This document shows positions 52,916 through 61,190 of a stretch of 64,000 bases of DNA, piece after piece (positions within the stretch are counted from its first letter, which is position 1; the number at the start of each line of letters is the position of its first letter). Both the position numbers and the translations under genes were made by a program. Location of the stretch: assembly GCF_000374465.1 (NCBI RefSeq), contig NZ_KB894530.1:126501-190500 (forward strand), given 5' to 3'. The DNA comes from Ahrensia kielensis DSM 5890. Lineage in GTDB: Bacteria; Pseudomonadota; Alphaproteobacteria; Rhizobiales; Rhizobiaceae. The notes under the pieces are model-generated. The model had not been told where the DNA came from, ran no database searches, and saw only the letters and a program-made list of their open reading frames with translations.

Positions 52916-53821
52916 TTACCCTTTCACAGCGCCGGCTGCGATGCCGCGCACGAATAGTTTGCCTGAGATGAAATAGATGACGAGCGGCACAAGTCCGGTC
53001 AAAAGCGTTGCCGCCATGTTGACGTTGTACTCTTTGACGCCCTGTACCGAGTTCACAATATTGTTGAGCTGCACAGTCATCGGATAGGTGTCCGGCTTGG
53101 TGTAAATCACGCCAAACAGGAAGTCGTTCCAAATGCCGGTTACCTGCAAGATGATTGCAACCACGAAAATTGGCAAAGACATTGGCAGCATGATCTTGAA
53201 ATAGATGCCCCAAAAACCTGCCCCATCCACACGAGCCGCCTTAAATAATTCTTCCGGTATTGAGGTGAAGTAATTGCGGAAAAGTAGGGTCAAGATCGGC
53301 ATGCCGAACACTGTGTGTACGAGTACCAAGCCCCATATCGAACCCATGAGTTTGATCTCACGCAGCATGATCACGATTGGATAAAGCATCGTCTGATAGG
53401 GAATGAACGCACCGATAATCAAAATGGTGAAAAAGGTTTCTGACCCTTTGAACTTCCAATTGGCAAGTGCGTAGCCGTTTACGCTGGCGATGAGGATCGA
53501 TAAAACGATCGACGGAATAAGGATTTTTACCGAATTCCAGAAACCGCGCGAAAGACCATCGCAATTAATGCCAGTACATGCCTCTGCCCATGCTTTAATC
53601 CACGGCTGGAATGTTGGCTCTAAAGGTGGGCCAAACACATTGCCAAGGCGGATTTCCGGCATGCCTTTTAGCGATGTGACAATCATCACATAGAGCGGCA
53701 ATAGGTAATAAATTGAAACAAGCAGCAGCGTTCCATAGATGAATATATTGGCACGGCTAAAAGCACGTTTTGGTTTAGGGCCACGCGGTTCTGCGGCGTT
53801 ATTTAGAGCTGAATCAACCAC
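52916..53821 (-). CDS. Carbohydrate ABC transporter permease (MalG type)
   Basis: 301 residues, six helices; EAA loop LFKAARVDGAGFWGIYFKIM with LPMSLP after it, typical of the MalG side of carbohydrate importers. An unusually long first periplasmic loop carries two cysteines (EACTGINCDG). Start: GTG 53821 with GGAGGG 7 bases upstream, inside the end of the upstream permease gene (8-base overlap); a TTG at 53836 has no such site. Confidence 0.9.
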   Translation of the reverse strand: MVDSALNNAAEPRGPKPKRAFSRANIFIYGTLLLVSIYYLLPLYVMIVTSLKGMPEIRLGNVFGPPLEPTFQPWIKAWAEACTGINCDGLSRGFWNSVKILIPSIVLSILIASVNGYALANWKFKGSETFFTILIIGAFIPYQTMLYPIVIMLREIKLMGSIWGLVLVHTVFGMPILTLLFRNYFTSIPEELFKAARVDGAGFWGIYFKIMLPMSLPIFVVAIILQVTGIWNDFLFGVIYTKPDTYPMTVQLNNIVNSVQGVKEYNVNMAATLLTGLVPLVIYFISGKLFVRGIAAGAVKG

Positions 53822-54743
53822 GTTTGCGCCCTCCAAATTCGAGATAAGCCCACGGGATTAAAATGATAATCACAGACACAAGCATCATCGTAGAGGCTGC
53901 AAAGCCTTGACCCAGATTCTGAGCACGGAACATATAATTGATGACGTATTTCGCGGGAACTTCTGAGGCGATGCCCGGACCGCCATTGGTTTGGGCAACG
54001 ACCAGATCATAAAGTTTGATAATGCCCGATGCGATCAAGACGAGTGATGTTATGATCACTGGACGCATCATGGGCAATATAATGCGCAGGTAAGTTTTTA
54101 CGGTGCCGATGCCATCAACACGGGCCGCTTTCCAAATGTCTTCGTCTATGCCGCGCAATCCAGCGAGCATGATGCACATAATCAGGCCTGAACCCTGCCA
54201 TATGCCGGCGATAAGAATGCCGAAAATGACAGTATTTGGATCATTAAGTGGGTTAAACGCAAAGCTCTCCCAGCCCCAGTTCCGTACGACATTTTGAAGG
54301 CCGAAATCGGGATTTAGTATCCACTGCCATGTTAAGCCAGTAACGATGAATGAAAGCGCAAAAGGATAGAGGAAAATGGTTCTGAATGTATTTTCAAAAC
54401 GAATTTTCCGGTCTAGCAATGCAGCTAATGTAAAGCCGATGATCAATGTTAAGATCATTGAACAGATGCCGTAGATCGCCAAATTTTCAATGGACACCAT
54501 CCAGCGCCGCGTACTCCATAGGCGCTCATATTGGTCAAGGCCGACAAAGTTGGCACGCGGCAAAAGCTTTGAATTCGTAAATGAATAAACCACTGTCCAT
54601 GTCGTGCCGCCAACGAAGACAACCAGCGCCGTGATAATCATAGGAATAGAAGCTAGCTTGGCGCTAAGATTCTTGAACAGTGGGTTGGGTTTGCCGACAG
54701 GCGCATGATCGCGCGCGGCAGAGGGTTCTGTCGTTACAGACAT
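53814..54743 (-). CDS. Carbohydrate ABC transporter permease (MalF type)
   Basis: 309 residues, six helices. EAA loop IWKAARVDGIGTVKTYLRII followed by LPMMRP. The N-terminus is polar (SAARDHAPVGKPNPLFKNL). Forms the heteromeric channel with the MalG-type permease, with which it overlaps by 8 bases. A strong hairpin separates it from the binding-protein gene. Confidence 0.9.
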   Translation of the reverse strand: MSVTTEPSAARDHAPVGKPNPLFKNLSAKLASIPMIITALVVFVGGTTWTVVYSFTNSKLLPRANFVGLDQYERLWSTRRWMVSIENLAIYGICSMILTLIIGFTLAALLDRKIRFENTFRTIFLYPFALSFIVTGLTWQWILNPDFGLQNVVRNWGWESFAFNPLNDPNTVIFGILIAGIWQGSGLIMCIMLAGLRGIDEDIWKAARVDGIGTVKTYLRIILPMMRPVIITSLVLIASGIIKLYDLVVAQTNGGPGIASEVPAKYVINYMFRAQNLGQGFAASTMMLVSVIIILIPWAYLEFGGRKRG

Positions 54744-54769
54744 ATCCTACTCCATTGGGTGAAGGGGAA

Positions 54770-54798
54770 GCATCCGGCGCCTCGGGAACGCCGGATGC
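54770..54798 (-). other. Hairpin after the sugar-binding-protein gene
   Basis: Perfect 10-bp stem GCATCCGGCG/CGCCGGATGC with a 9-base loop, 15 bases past the binding-protein stop and before the permease genes. No T-run beyond TTCCCC. Probably protects the upstream message and lowers permease expression. Confidence 0.7.
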
Positions 54799-54813
54799 AT
54801 ATTGAGCTTGCGT

Positions 54814-56046
54814 TTATTCAGCGCTCTCGATGATTTCTGCATAACGCGATTGTGCGTCTGCAGCACTCATATCCCCAGACCAGAACTCAGCCATGAGATC
54901 TTCGATCTGAGTTGTGGTGTCCGGTGTAAGGTTCTGGTCGCCTGATGGCATAATGCCACCGTCCGCCAAAATCTTGAGACCTTTTTGCATACAGTCATTG
55001 GCCGCTGAAAGATCAACATCGCCGCGAATAGGAAGCGAGCCTTTTTTCAGGTTAAATGCGACCTGTACTTCTTTGGATATTAGCAGTGATGCCAAGCGCA
55101 TCTGTGCTTCTGTTGTCTCGGCGTTGTCCACTTTTGGGAAGTAGAATGCGTCACCGGCAGTATCAAGGATTTGATTGTTGCCGAGGCCAGGCAGGCATGT
55201 GTAATCCTTGCCAGCTACTTTTCCAGCAACCTGAAACTCGCCCTGTGCCCAGTCACCCATGATCTGGCCACCAGCTTTGCCGGTAATCACCATATTAGTC
55301 GCTTGGTTCCAGTCTTGAACATTGGAGTCTGCTGCAAATTCACGTGCTTTAACCGCTGCTTCGAATACTTTTGCATATTCTGGGCCGCGTGCTGTTTCTG
55401 CGTCTTTCTCAACGTTCACTTTTTTCCAAGCATCTACGCCTGCAATTGCGACGACCATCACGCCGAAGGCACCATTTTGCTGCCAACCTTGTTTGCCCAT
55501 AGCGAGTGGAACAATACCAGCTTCTTTAAGATTAGGTGCTGCGGCAACAAACTCTTCCCAATTTGTTGGTACAGGCACGCCTGCTTGTTCATAGGCTGCA
55601 TTGCTAAGCCAAATCCATTGCCACGAATGAATGTTAATTGGCGCGCAATAGATGCGGCCATCCAATGTGCATGATTCCAAAAGTGATGGCGGATTGACGA
55701 TGTCTTTCCAACCTTCTTTTTCTGCTATCTCTGTAAGGTCGGTCAACAGACCGGCTTCGATGAGCTCTTCTGCCTGACGGCCATGGTTAAGCTGTGTGGC
55801 ACCCATCGGGTCGCCGCCCAAAATACGTGAAATAATGACTGGGCGCGCAGTGCCTCCACCGCCTGCAATCGCCCCGTCGACCCATTTGTCACCCGAAGCG
55901 TCGAACGCTTTGGCAAGTTCGGACACGGCTGCTGCTTCGCCGCCGGATGTCCACCAGTGTGTGACTTCTAAATCTGTTGCATGAGACGCTGCCATTGGTA
56001 GCGCTGCGGAGACCGCTAATGCGGCCATGATCCGTTTGAGATACAT
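54814..56046 (-). CDS. Sugar ABC transporter substrate-binding protein (GtsA-like)
   Basis: 410-residue periplasmic sugar binder. Signal peptide MAALAVSAALPMAASHA; the mature protein begins DLEVTHWWTSGGEAAAVSEL, a start typical of glucose/mannose-type binders (GtsA group), then GAIAGGGGTARPVIISRILG and HSWQWIWLSNAAYEQAGVPV. GGGAGGAAACT precedes the ATG. First gene of the sugar operon under the LacI-type operator. The sugar is not determined. Confidence 0.9.
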   Translation of the reverse strand: MYLKRIMAALAVSAALPMAASHATDLEVTHWWTSGGEAAAVSELAKAFDASGDKWVDGAIAGGGGTARPVIISRILGGDPMGATQLNHGRQAEELIEAGLLTDLTEIAEKEGWKDIVNPPSLLESCTLDGRIYCAPINIHSWQWIWLSNAAYEQAGVPVPTNWEEFVAAAPNLKEAGIVPLAMGKQGWQQNGAFGVMVVAIAGVDAWKKVNVEKDAETARGPEYAKVFEAAVKAREFAADSNVQDWNQATNMVITGKAGGQIMGDWAQGEFQVAGKVAGKDYTCLPGLGNNQILDTAGDAFYFPKVDNAETTEAQMRLASLLISKEVQVAFNLKKGSLPIRGDVDLSAANDCMQKGLKILADGGIMPSGDQNLTPDTTTQIEDLMAEFWSGDMSAADAQSRYAEIIESAE

Positions 56047-56058
56047 AGTTTCCTCCCT

Positions 56059-56107
56059 ACTGTATCGTTACAGTAAATAGATAATCGGATTATGATTGAG
56101 AAAGCAA
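56059..56107 (-). promoter_or_regulatory. Promoter and LacI-type operator of the sugar operon
   Basis: On the minus strand TTGCTT (56107-56102) and TTATCT (56084-56079) form -35 and -10 boxes 17 bases apart. The palindrome ACTGTA-N4-TACAGT with a central CG (56059-56074) covers the expected transcription start, the arrangement of a LacI-family operator. The divergent LacI gene is the obvious regulator. Confidence 0.7.
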
Positions 56108-56306
56108 GATGGGCTTTGAAAAATTTATCAAAAGTAAGAAATGAAGCGAATTTTGCAAATTTTATATCGATATCAGTTGTTTAGGGGAGTAATCTGTGTG
56201 TGGATAAGTGTTTTTTGTAGAAAAACATTGCTTCGTTTTTACGCAGCATTTAACTTTATCGATAACGGAAAAGAACTTTCGCTGGGTAAGGGGTCTGATA
56301 ATCGAC

Positions 56307-57338
56307 ATGGAAAAGGTAAATCGGCCGCCGACTTTAAAAACGATCGCTTACATGACCGGCTTTAGCGTTACTGCGGTTTCAAGGGCATTGAAGGATGCCC
56401 CAGATATTAGCGCGCAAACAAAAGAGCGCGTTCGTTTGGTCGCCAAGCAAATTGGCTACAGGCCGAGCCGTGCTGGGCTAAGATTGCGCACTGGGAAGAC
56501 GCAGGTGATCTGCCTGATTTTGAACGTTGATGAAAAAATCATGAGCCTGACCTCGCAAATGGTTAGCGGTATTTCTGCGCAATTAAAAGGGAGTAATTAT
56601 CATCTGGTCGTCACACCTTACTCGGATAGTGATGATCCGCTTGAGCCGGTTAAATATGTCGTGGAAACGGGGTCTGCGGATGTCGTTATCATTTCCAGAA
56701 TGGAGCCTGACGACATTCGTGTGCGTTATCTGATAGAAAAGAACATGCCGTTCGTTACCCATGGACGAACGCTTTCCAATTTGCCCCATGCGTGGGTTGA
56801 TTACGACAATGAACGCTTTGCCTACAAAGGAATGGAGCGGCTTAATCTTTTGGGATGCAAAAGTGTTTCTACGGTTTTTCCTGTTCCTCATCTTACCTAT
56901 TGGCGTGATTTGCAGAGCGGGTTTGAAAAAGGCTTGGCAGAGTTTGATATGACCGAACGGCGATTGCGGGACATAGTTCTTGAAAACACGATGAATGAAA
57001 TTGAAGAGGGTGTTGCAAAACTGATGCGCTCACCTAATCGCCCAGATGGTATTTTGAGCGCTGCGGGATCTGCTTCGATTGCGATTACCTCAGGCATTGA
57101 GCGTGCAGGCTTGGAAGTGGGGCGAGACGTGCAGCTTGTCTCCAAGCAGTCGACACGAATTTTGGAGCGCTTTCGCCCTGCAATTAATGTGTTTTTTGAA
57201 GATGTGCCAGAAACGGGGCGTGTGCTTGCTGATTATGCGCTTAAATTGATGCAGGGCCACGATCCAGGTTCTTTGTCCTGCCTTATATATGAGGATTTCG
57301 CAGAGCATAATCGGCCGCACAAAAATCACCCTGTCTGA
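56307..57338 (+). CDS. LacI family transcriptional regulator
   Basis: 343 residues. N-terminal helix-turn-helix PTLKTIAYMTGFSVTAVSRA followed by LKDAPDISAQTKERVRLVAK and the hinge GYRPSRAGLRLRTG; then a periplasmic-binding-protein-like effector domain (VICLILNVDEKIMS, PYSDSDDPLEPVKYVVETGS, VDYDNERFAYKGMERL). The start at 56307 matches the family; upstream codons are unconserved. Divergent from the sugar ABC operon and very likely its repressor, relieved by the imported sugar or a catabolite. Confidence 0.92.
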   Translation: MEKVNRPPTLKTIAYMTGFSVTAVSRALKDAPDISAQTKERVRLVAKQIGYRPSRAGLRLRTGKTQVICLILNVDEKIMSLTSQMVSGISAQLKGSNYHLVVTPYSDSDDPLEPVKYVVETGSADVVIISRMEPDDIRVRYLIEKNMPFVTHGRTLSNLPHAWVDYDNERFAYKGMERLNLLGCKSVSTVFPVPHLTYWRDLQSGFEKGLAEFDMTERRLRDIVLENTMNEIEEGVAKLMRSPNRPDGILSAAGSASIAITSGIERAGLEVGRDVQLVSKQSTRILERFRPAINVFFEDVPETGRVLADYALKLMQGHDPGSLSCLIYEDFAEHNRPHKNHPV

Positions 57339-57518
57339 TATTGGTGCATCTGTTCAACGCTGAATGCGATTGCTGTTTATAGTTGTTCAAAAGCGATTGA
57401 AACGCATGAAGCTGGTTTCTTGTTGTGGCAGGATTTGCTAAAGTTTGAGTGCTGGCGAATATACCATTGGTGAGCATGGTTGTTCCTTCGGCGAGCAATT
57501 CTCTGGGCGGGAGATAAA

Positions 57519-58232
57519 GTGCTAAAGCATGATGCGTTAAGTGATTTTTTTGGTGACAGCTTCGAACTTGAAAAAGCTTCAGCTGCTCTTTCGTCGATCT
57601 TTGATACGTTTGGGTTCAACAATGTTGGACTTTTCTTTGCGCCAGTCGATATCCAGTTCATGAGCGCGGAACCTGCCAGTGTTGTTGTGTGTAATGCACG
57701 CTCCAATACGCGCCCAATTGATGGTCATGTGCGCAGTTCTCTTAAGGCAATTCTTCAAGCTGTTGCTGAACAGCGGGCTTCTATGTTTCCGCATTATTGG
57801 GATGCCAGTCAAAATAAATGGATACGTTTGCGCTCTATCGATGTGCTTAAAAATGATAAGCCGGTGATACTCGGCATTTTCTCATTGGATAGTGTTGGTG
57901 AACTGATAGGTTTTGTGGTGGAAACTACAAAGGCGGTTGCTATGTTGCAAATGGCTGCGTTTCACCACCATGCTTTGTTGGTTTTAGATAAGGTTATCGA
58001 GCTTCGTAGGGTTGACTTAACGTCAATTTTAACCGAGAGCGAAAGGAACGTTTTGTCCTGGTGTGCGAACGGAAAAACAAGCTATGAAATTTCAAAAATA
58101 CTTGACCTTTCAGAGCATACCGTAAACCATTACCTCGCTAATGTTTGCCGCAAACTTCATGCTACGAACCGCGCGCAAGCAACAGCAAAAGCAATTAAGC
58201 TGGGTATTCTTCCTATCAGCTTTATTCACTAG
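57519..58232 (+). CDS. LuxR-type HTH regulator
   Basis: 237 residues. The C-terminal helix-turn-helix is clear: LTESERNVLSWCANGKTSYE, then ISKILDLSEHTVNHYLANVC, RKLHATNRAQATAKAI. The N-terminal ~165 residues resemble the autoinducer-binding fold in length, but I do not see its characteristic tryptophan/aspartate set, and no luxI lies nearby. GTG 57519 is chosen because GGGAG lies 5 bases before it; TTG/ATG options upstream are weaker. Target genes unknown. Confidence 0.75.
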   Translation: MLKHDALSDFFGDSFELEKASAALSSIFDTFGFNNVGLFFAPVDIQFMSAEPASVVVCNARSNTRPIDGHVRSSLKAILQAVAEQRASMFPHYWDASQNKWIRLRSIDVLKNDKPVILGIFSLDSVGELIGFVVETTKAVAMLQMAAFHHHALLVLDKVIELRRVDLTSILTESERNVLSWCANGKTSYEISKILDLSEHTVNHYLANVCRKLHATNRAQATAKAIKLGILPISFIH

Positions 58233-58264
58233 AGTTTAACCGCTGTTCATTGAAGAGATTGACA

Positions 58265-58954
58265 ATGAAAACTGATGACCTTGTGTGGCCAAAAGCTATT
58301 CTGTTCGATCTTGATGGAACACTTGTTGATTCTGTTTATGACCTTGCGGCGGCAATTAATGTTTTGCTGAAAGAATGTGATTTGGAGCCGCTGACGCTGC
58401 TTCAGGTACGCTCAATGGTTGGTAATGGCGTCAGGAAATTGGTTGAGCGTGCTTTTGCCGCACGCGATATTCAACTTGATAAAGATGCACTCGATACGCG
58501 CGCCGATCAGATGGTCGAAATTTATGGCCGTGATCTAGTAACGCTTACAGTGGCGATGCCGGGCGCTGATGCATTGCTGCGTGCGTGCAAAGATAATGGA
58601 TGTAGGGTGGCTGTGGTTACCAACAAGCCAGAAGATCCATCTCGCAAAATCGTCGCTCACTTTGGTTGGGCCGATCTGGTTGATGTTGTTGTTGGCGGTG
58701 ACACATGTGCCGAGCGCAAGCCATCACCCATGATGCTTAAATATGCCTGTGAACAGCTTGGTGTGACGGTCAGTGATACAATCATGGTTGGTGACAGTCC
58801 GGCTGATATAGACTCGGCGAATAATGCCTCGATGCGGTCCATTGCGGTGCGCGGTGGCTATACGACTATTGAGCCATGCCGATTGGGCGCTGGTACGGTG
58901 ATTGATACGCTGGATGATTTTGACACTGGACTTGCGATCATCAATACACGCTAG
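58265..58954 (+). CDS. gph: HAD phosphatase, phosphoglycolate phosphatase type
   Basis: 229 residues of the HAD superfamily. Motif I AILFDLDGTLVDSVYDLA holds the nucleophile aspartate, motif II VAVVTNKPEDPSRK, motif III lysine in AERKPSPMMLKYA and motif IV TIMVGDSPADIDSANNA. The cap (NVLLKECDLEPLTLLQVRSM VGNG-type) fits Gph, which removes phosphoglycolate. ATG 58265 follows AAGAGA. The stop is one base from the end of the convergent Lrp gene. Confidence 0.85.
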   Translation: MKTDDLVWPKAILFDLDGTLVDSVYDLAAAINVLLKECDLEPLTLLQVRSMVGNGVRKLVERAFAARDIQLDKDALDTRADQMVEIYGRDLVTLTVAMPGADALLRACKDNGCRVAVVTNKPEDPSRKIVAHFGWADLVDVVVGGDTCAERKPSPMMLKYACEQLGVTVSDTIMVGDSPADIDSANNASMRSIAVRGGYTTIEPCRLGAGTVIDTLDDFDTGLAIINTR

Positions 58955-58955
58955 G

Positions 58956-59414
58956 CTATTGCCCGATTGGGATGTTTTGTGTGTCTTTCAAAGTCTCTAA
59001 TGATATCGCTGTTTTAACGTGCTGAACGGCTTCGTGTGCAAGCAATTTGTCATTGATGAATGATGACAAGGATTTCAAATCTTTTGTCGCGATCTTGATA
59101 TAATAATCCATCTCGCCAGTCATTGCATGCGCTTCGATGACTTCCGGCAGGCTATCGAACAGCTCCCGTATAAGTTTGGAATTTTCCGAATTATGTGTGG
59201 CCAAGGTCACAGAGATAATTGTGGTTAGGCCGAAGCCGGTTTTTTCACGGTCCAGCTTTGCATGATAGCCGACAATAATACCGTCTTTTTCAAGTTGCGT
59301 GCGCCGGCGTGAGCACTGCGATGCAGACAGGCCAACAATGTCGGCAAGCTCGTTATTGGTGAGTCTTGCGTCATTTTGCAATGCTGCAAGAATAGTCCGG
59401 TCTGTTTTGTCCAT
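58956..59414 (-). CDS. Lrp/AsnC family regulator
   Basis: 152 residues: N-terminal helix-turn-helix (LAALQNDARLTNNELADIVG, LSASQCSRRRTQLEKDGI) and a C-terminal RAM/ligand domain with EVIEAHAMTGEMDYYIKIAT. Divergent from hppD across 126 bases, so it probably controls aromatic amino acid degradation in response to an amino acid such as tyrosine or phenylalanine (inference). Confidence 0.92.
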   Translation of the reverse strand: MDKTDRTILAALQNDARLTNNELADIVGLSASQCSRRRTQLEKDGIIVGYHAKLDREKTGFGLTTIISVTLATHNSENSKLIRELFDSLPEVIEAHAMTGEMDYYIKIATKDLKSLSSFINDKLLAHEAVQHVKTAISLETLKDTQNIPIGQ

Positions 59415-59540
59415 GTGCTTGTTCCGTGCGGAAAATTATCATTGAGAGCATAATTAATGCGTATTTTCGCAATTTGATGATCACTATGCAAGCACCTTGC
59501 ATGGGATTTCAGCTATAATTGTGAAAAGAGGAGAAACATT
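59415..59540 (+). promoter_or_regulatory. Divergent control region lrp / hppD
   Basis: Contains a perfect -10 TATAAT at 59514-59519, with AGAGGAG before the hppD start. A short inverted repeat TGCG-N6-CGCA lies near 59458-59471 and AT-rich half-sites near 59440-59455; either could be bound by the Lrp-type protein. No convincing -35 box was seen, which fits activator dependence. Confidence 0.5.
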
Positions 59541-60665
59541 ATGGGTCCATTTCCACACGATGCGCCAAAGGCGCAAATTACCGAGAAGAATCCTGCGGGC
59601 ACTGACGGGTTTGAATTTGTTGAATTTGCCCATGCAGAGCCTGAAAAGCTTGAAGAGCTGTTTCAAATAATGGGCTACACGCCGGTTGCTAAACATAAGA
59701 CAAAAGCGATTACCGTATGGCGTCAGGGCGATATCAATTACATCGTCAATGCTGAACCAAACAGCCATGCGATGAAATTTGTTGATGAGCACGGCCCTTG
59801 TGCGCCGTCTATGGCGTGGCGCGTTGTTGATGCGCAGCATGCATTTGAACACGCTGTTTCTAAAGGGGCGACACCTTATCTTGAAGATGACCGCACATTA
59901 GACGTTCCGGCTATCGTGGGCATTGGCGGTTCGATTTTGTATTTCGTTGAGAAATATGGCGAGAAAGGCTCTGCCTATGAGGCTGAGTTTAACTGGATTG
60001 GCGAAGCTGATCCAAAGCCAGAAGGTATTGGTTTTTATTACCTCGATCATTTGACGCATAATGTTTATCGCGGCAGCATGGATAAATGGTGGGCGTTTTA
60101 CCGCGAGCTATTTGGTTTCACGCAGATCCATTTCTTCGACATTGAAGGCAAAATGACAGGCCTTGTTAGCCGTGCAATTACATCGGCATGCGGTAAAATC
60201 CGTATTCCGCTGAATGAATCGACTGATGATAAAAGCCAGATCGAAACATATTTGCAAAAATATAAGGGCGAGGGCATTCAGCACATCGCTGTTGGTTCTG
60301 ACGCGATTTATGATGCGACCGATAAGCTGGCAGATAATGGCCTAAAATTTATGCCGGGCCCGCCTGAAACATATTATGAATTGTCGCAGGAACGTGTGAA
60401 CGGTCACTCAGAGCCGATCGAGCGCATGAAAAAGCACGGCATTTTGATTGATGGTGAAGGTGTTTTTGATGATGCCAATGGCGACCGCATGACGAAAATT
60501 CTTCTTCAGATTTTCTCTAAAACGGTTATCGGCCCGATCTTTTTTGAATTCATTCAGCGCAAAGGCGATGAAGGCTTTGGCGAAGGCAACTTCCGCGCAT
60601 TGTTTGAAAGCATTGAGATGGAACAGATGCGTAATGGCGAATTGCCATCAGAAGCTGCTGAATAG
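59541..60665 (+). CDS. hppD: 4-hydroxyphenylpyruvate dioxygenase
   Basis: Non-haem iron dioxygenase converting 4-hydroxyphenylpyruvate to homogentisate in tyrosine breakdown. 374 residues, two VOC domains. Iron ligands appear as H in YYLDHLTHNVYRG, H in GEGIQHIAVGSDAIYDAT and E in GPIFFEFIQRKGDEGFGEGN; the C-terminal helix FRALFESIEMEQMRNGEL is typical. Strong ribosome site AGAGGAG. Upstream of MarR/hmgA/fumarylacetoacetase genes of the same pathway. Confidence 0.95.
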   Translation: MGPFPHDAPKAQITEKNPAGTDGFEFVEFAHAEPEKLEELFQIMGYTPVAKHKTKAITVWRQGDINYIVNAEPNSHAMKFVDEHGPCAPSMAWRVVDAQHAFEHAVSKGATPYLEDDRTLDVPAIVGIGGSILYFVEKYGEKGSAYEAEFNWIGEADPKPEGIGFYYLDHLTHNVYRGSMDKWWAFYRELFGFTQIHFFDIEGKMTGLVSRAITSACGKIRIPLNESTDDKSQIETYLQKYKGEGIQHIAVGSDAIYDATDKLADNGLKFMPGPPETYYELSQERVNGHSEPIERMKKHGILIDGEGVFDDANGDRMTKILLQIFSKTVIGPIFFEFIQRKGDEGFGEGNFRALFESIEMEQMRNGELPSEAAE

Positions 60666-60682
60666 TTACGCCACTTATTTAA

Positions 60683-61123
60683 TTAGCTTTTAAGACCAGC
60701 GAGTATCGCCAGATTGCGTTTTAGTGATCTGGCGTTCTCCTCTCCAAGCCGTTCCATCAATGAACGGTCAAATGCCTTGGCGCGGCGTTGCAAATCTTCC
60801 AAAACGTGCTTTCCCGACTTTGTTAAAAACAACTCCTCAAGCCTGCGGTCAGTGTCCATTGTCCGGCGGGCGATAAATCGCTTTTGTTCAAGCGCTGAAA
60901 CGGCACGGCTGATTTTCGTTTTATGAATATTAGCGCGGGTGCAAATGTCTTTGGCGGTCATGTCCCCGAATTGACCTAAGTGAAAAAGTACGCGCCATTC
61001 TGTGCGCAGCATCCCGTAACGCTCTTTATAATATTGCCGAAACCCAAGGCTTGCAGCCTCGGCTGCCTGATTGAGCAGATAGGGCAAAAATTCGGTTGAA
61101 TAAAACGTGTCATCTTTTGTCAT
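60683..61123 (-). CDS. MarR family regulator of the homogentisate genes
   Basis: 146 residues with winged-helix DNA-binding domain: TAKDICTRANIHKTKISRAV, SALEQKRFIARRTMDTDRR, and the long dimerisation helix at the C-terminus. Divergent from hmgA with a 67-base gap holding a 20-bp inverted repeat, so it is very likely its repressor (HmgR/HpdR-like), probably relieved by a pathway intermediate. Convergent with hppD, 17 bases apart. Confidence 0.9.
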   Translation of the reverse strand: MTKDDTFYSTEFLPYLLNQAAEAASLGFRQYYKERYGMLRTEWRVLFHLGQFGDMTAKDICTRANIHKTKISRAVSALEQKRFIARRTMDTDRRLEELFLTKSGKHVLEDLQRRAKAFDRSLMERLGEENARSLKRNLAILAGLKS

Positions 61124-61143
61124 TTTATCTACTGAAACTGTTG

Positions 61144-61163
61144 TTAGTTACATTTTCAACTAA
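61144..61163. promoter_or_regulatory. Candidate MarR operator before hmgA
   Basis: Inverted repeat TTAGTT-N8-AACTAA (20 bp) between the divergent marR and hmgA genes, 20 bases before the MarR start and 27 before hmgA. Size and position fit a MarR dimer site. Confidence 0.6.
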
Positions 61164-61190
61164 TACGCTCGTTTTCATGGAGAGACAATC

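Noticed and set aside
55171-55674. Plus-strand frame of about 167 codons
   Set aside because: Lies antisense in the sugar-binding-protein gene, no ribosome binding site and no domain.
57519-58232. Quorum-sensing LuxR with cognate synthase
   Set aside because: No luxI-type gene in the window and the N-terminal domain lacks recognisable autoinducer-binding residues, so only a LuxR-type HTH is claimed.
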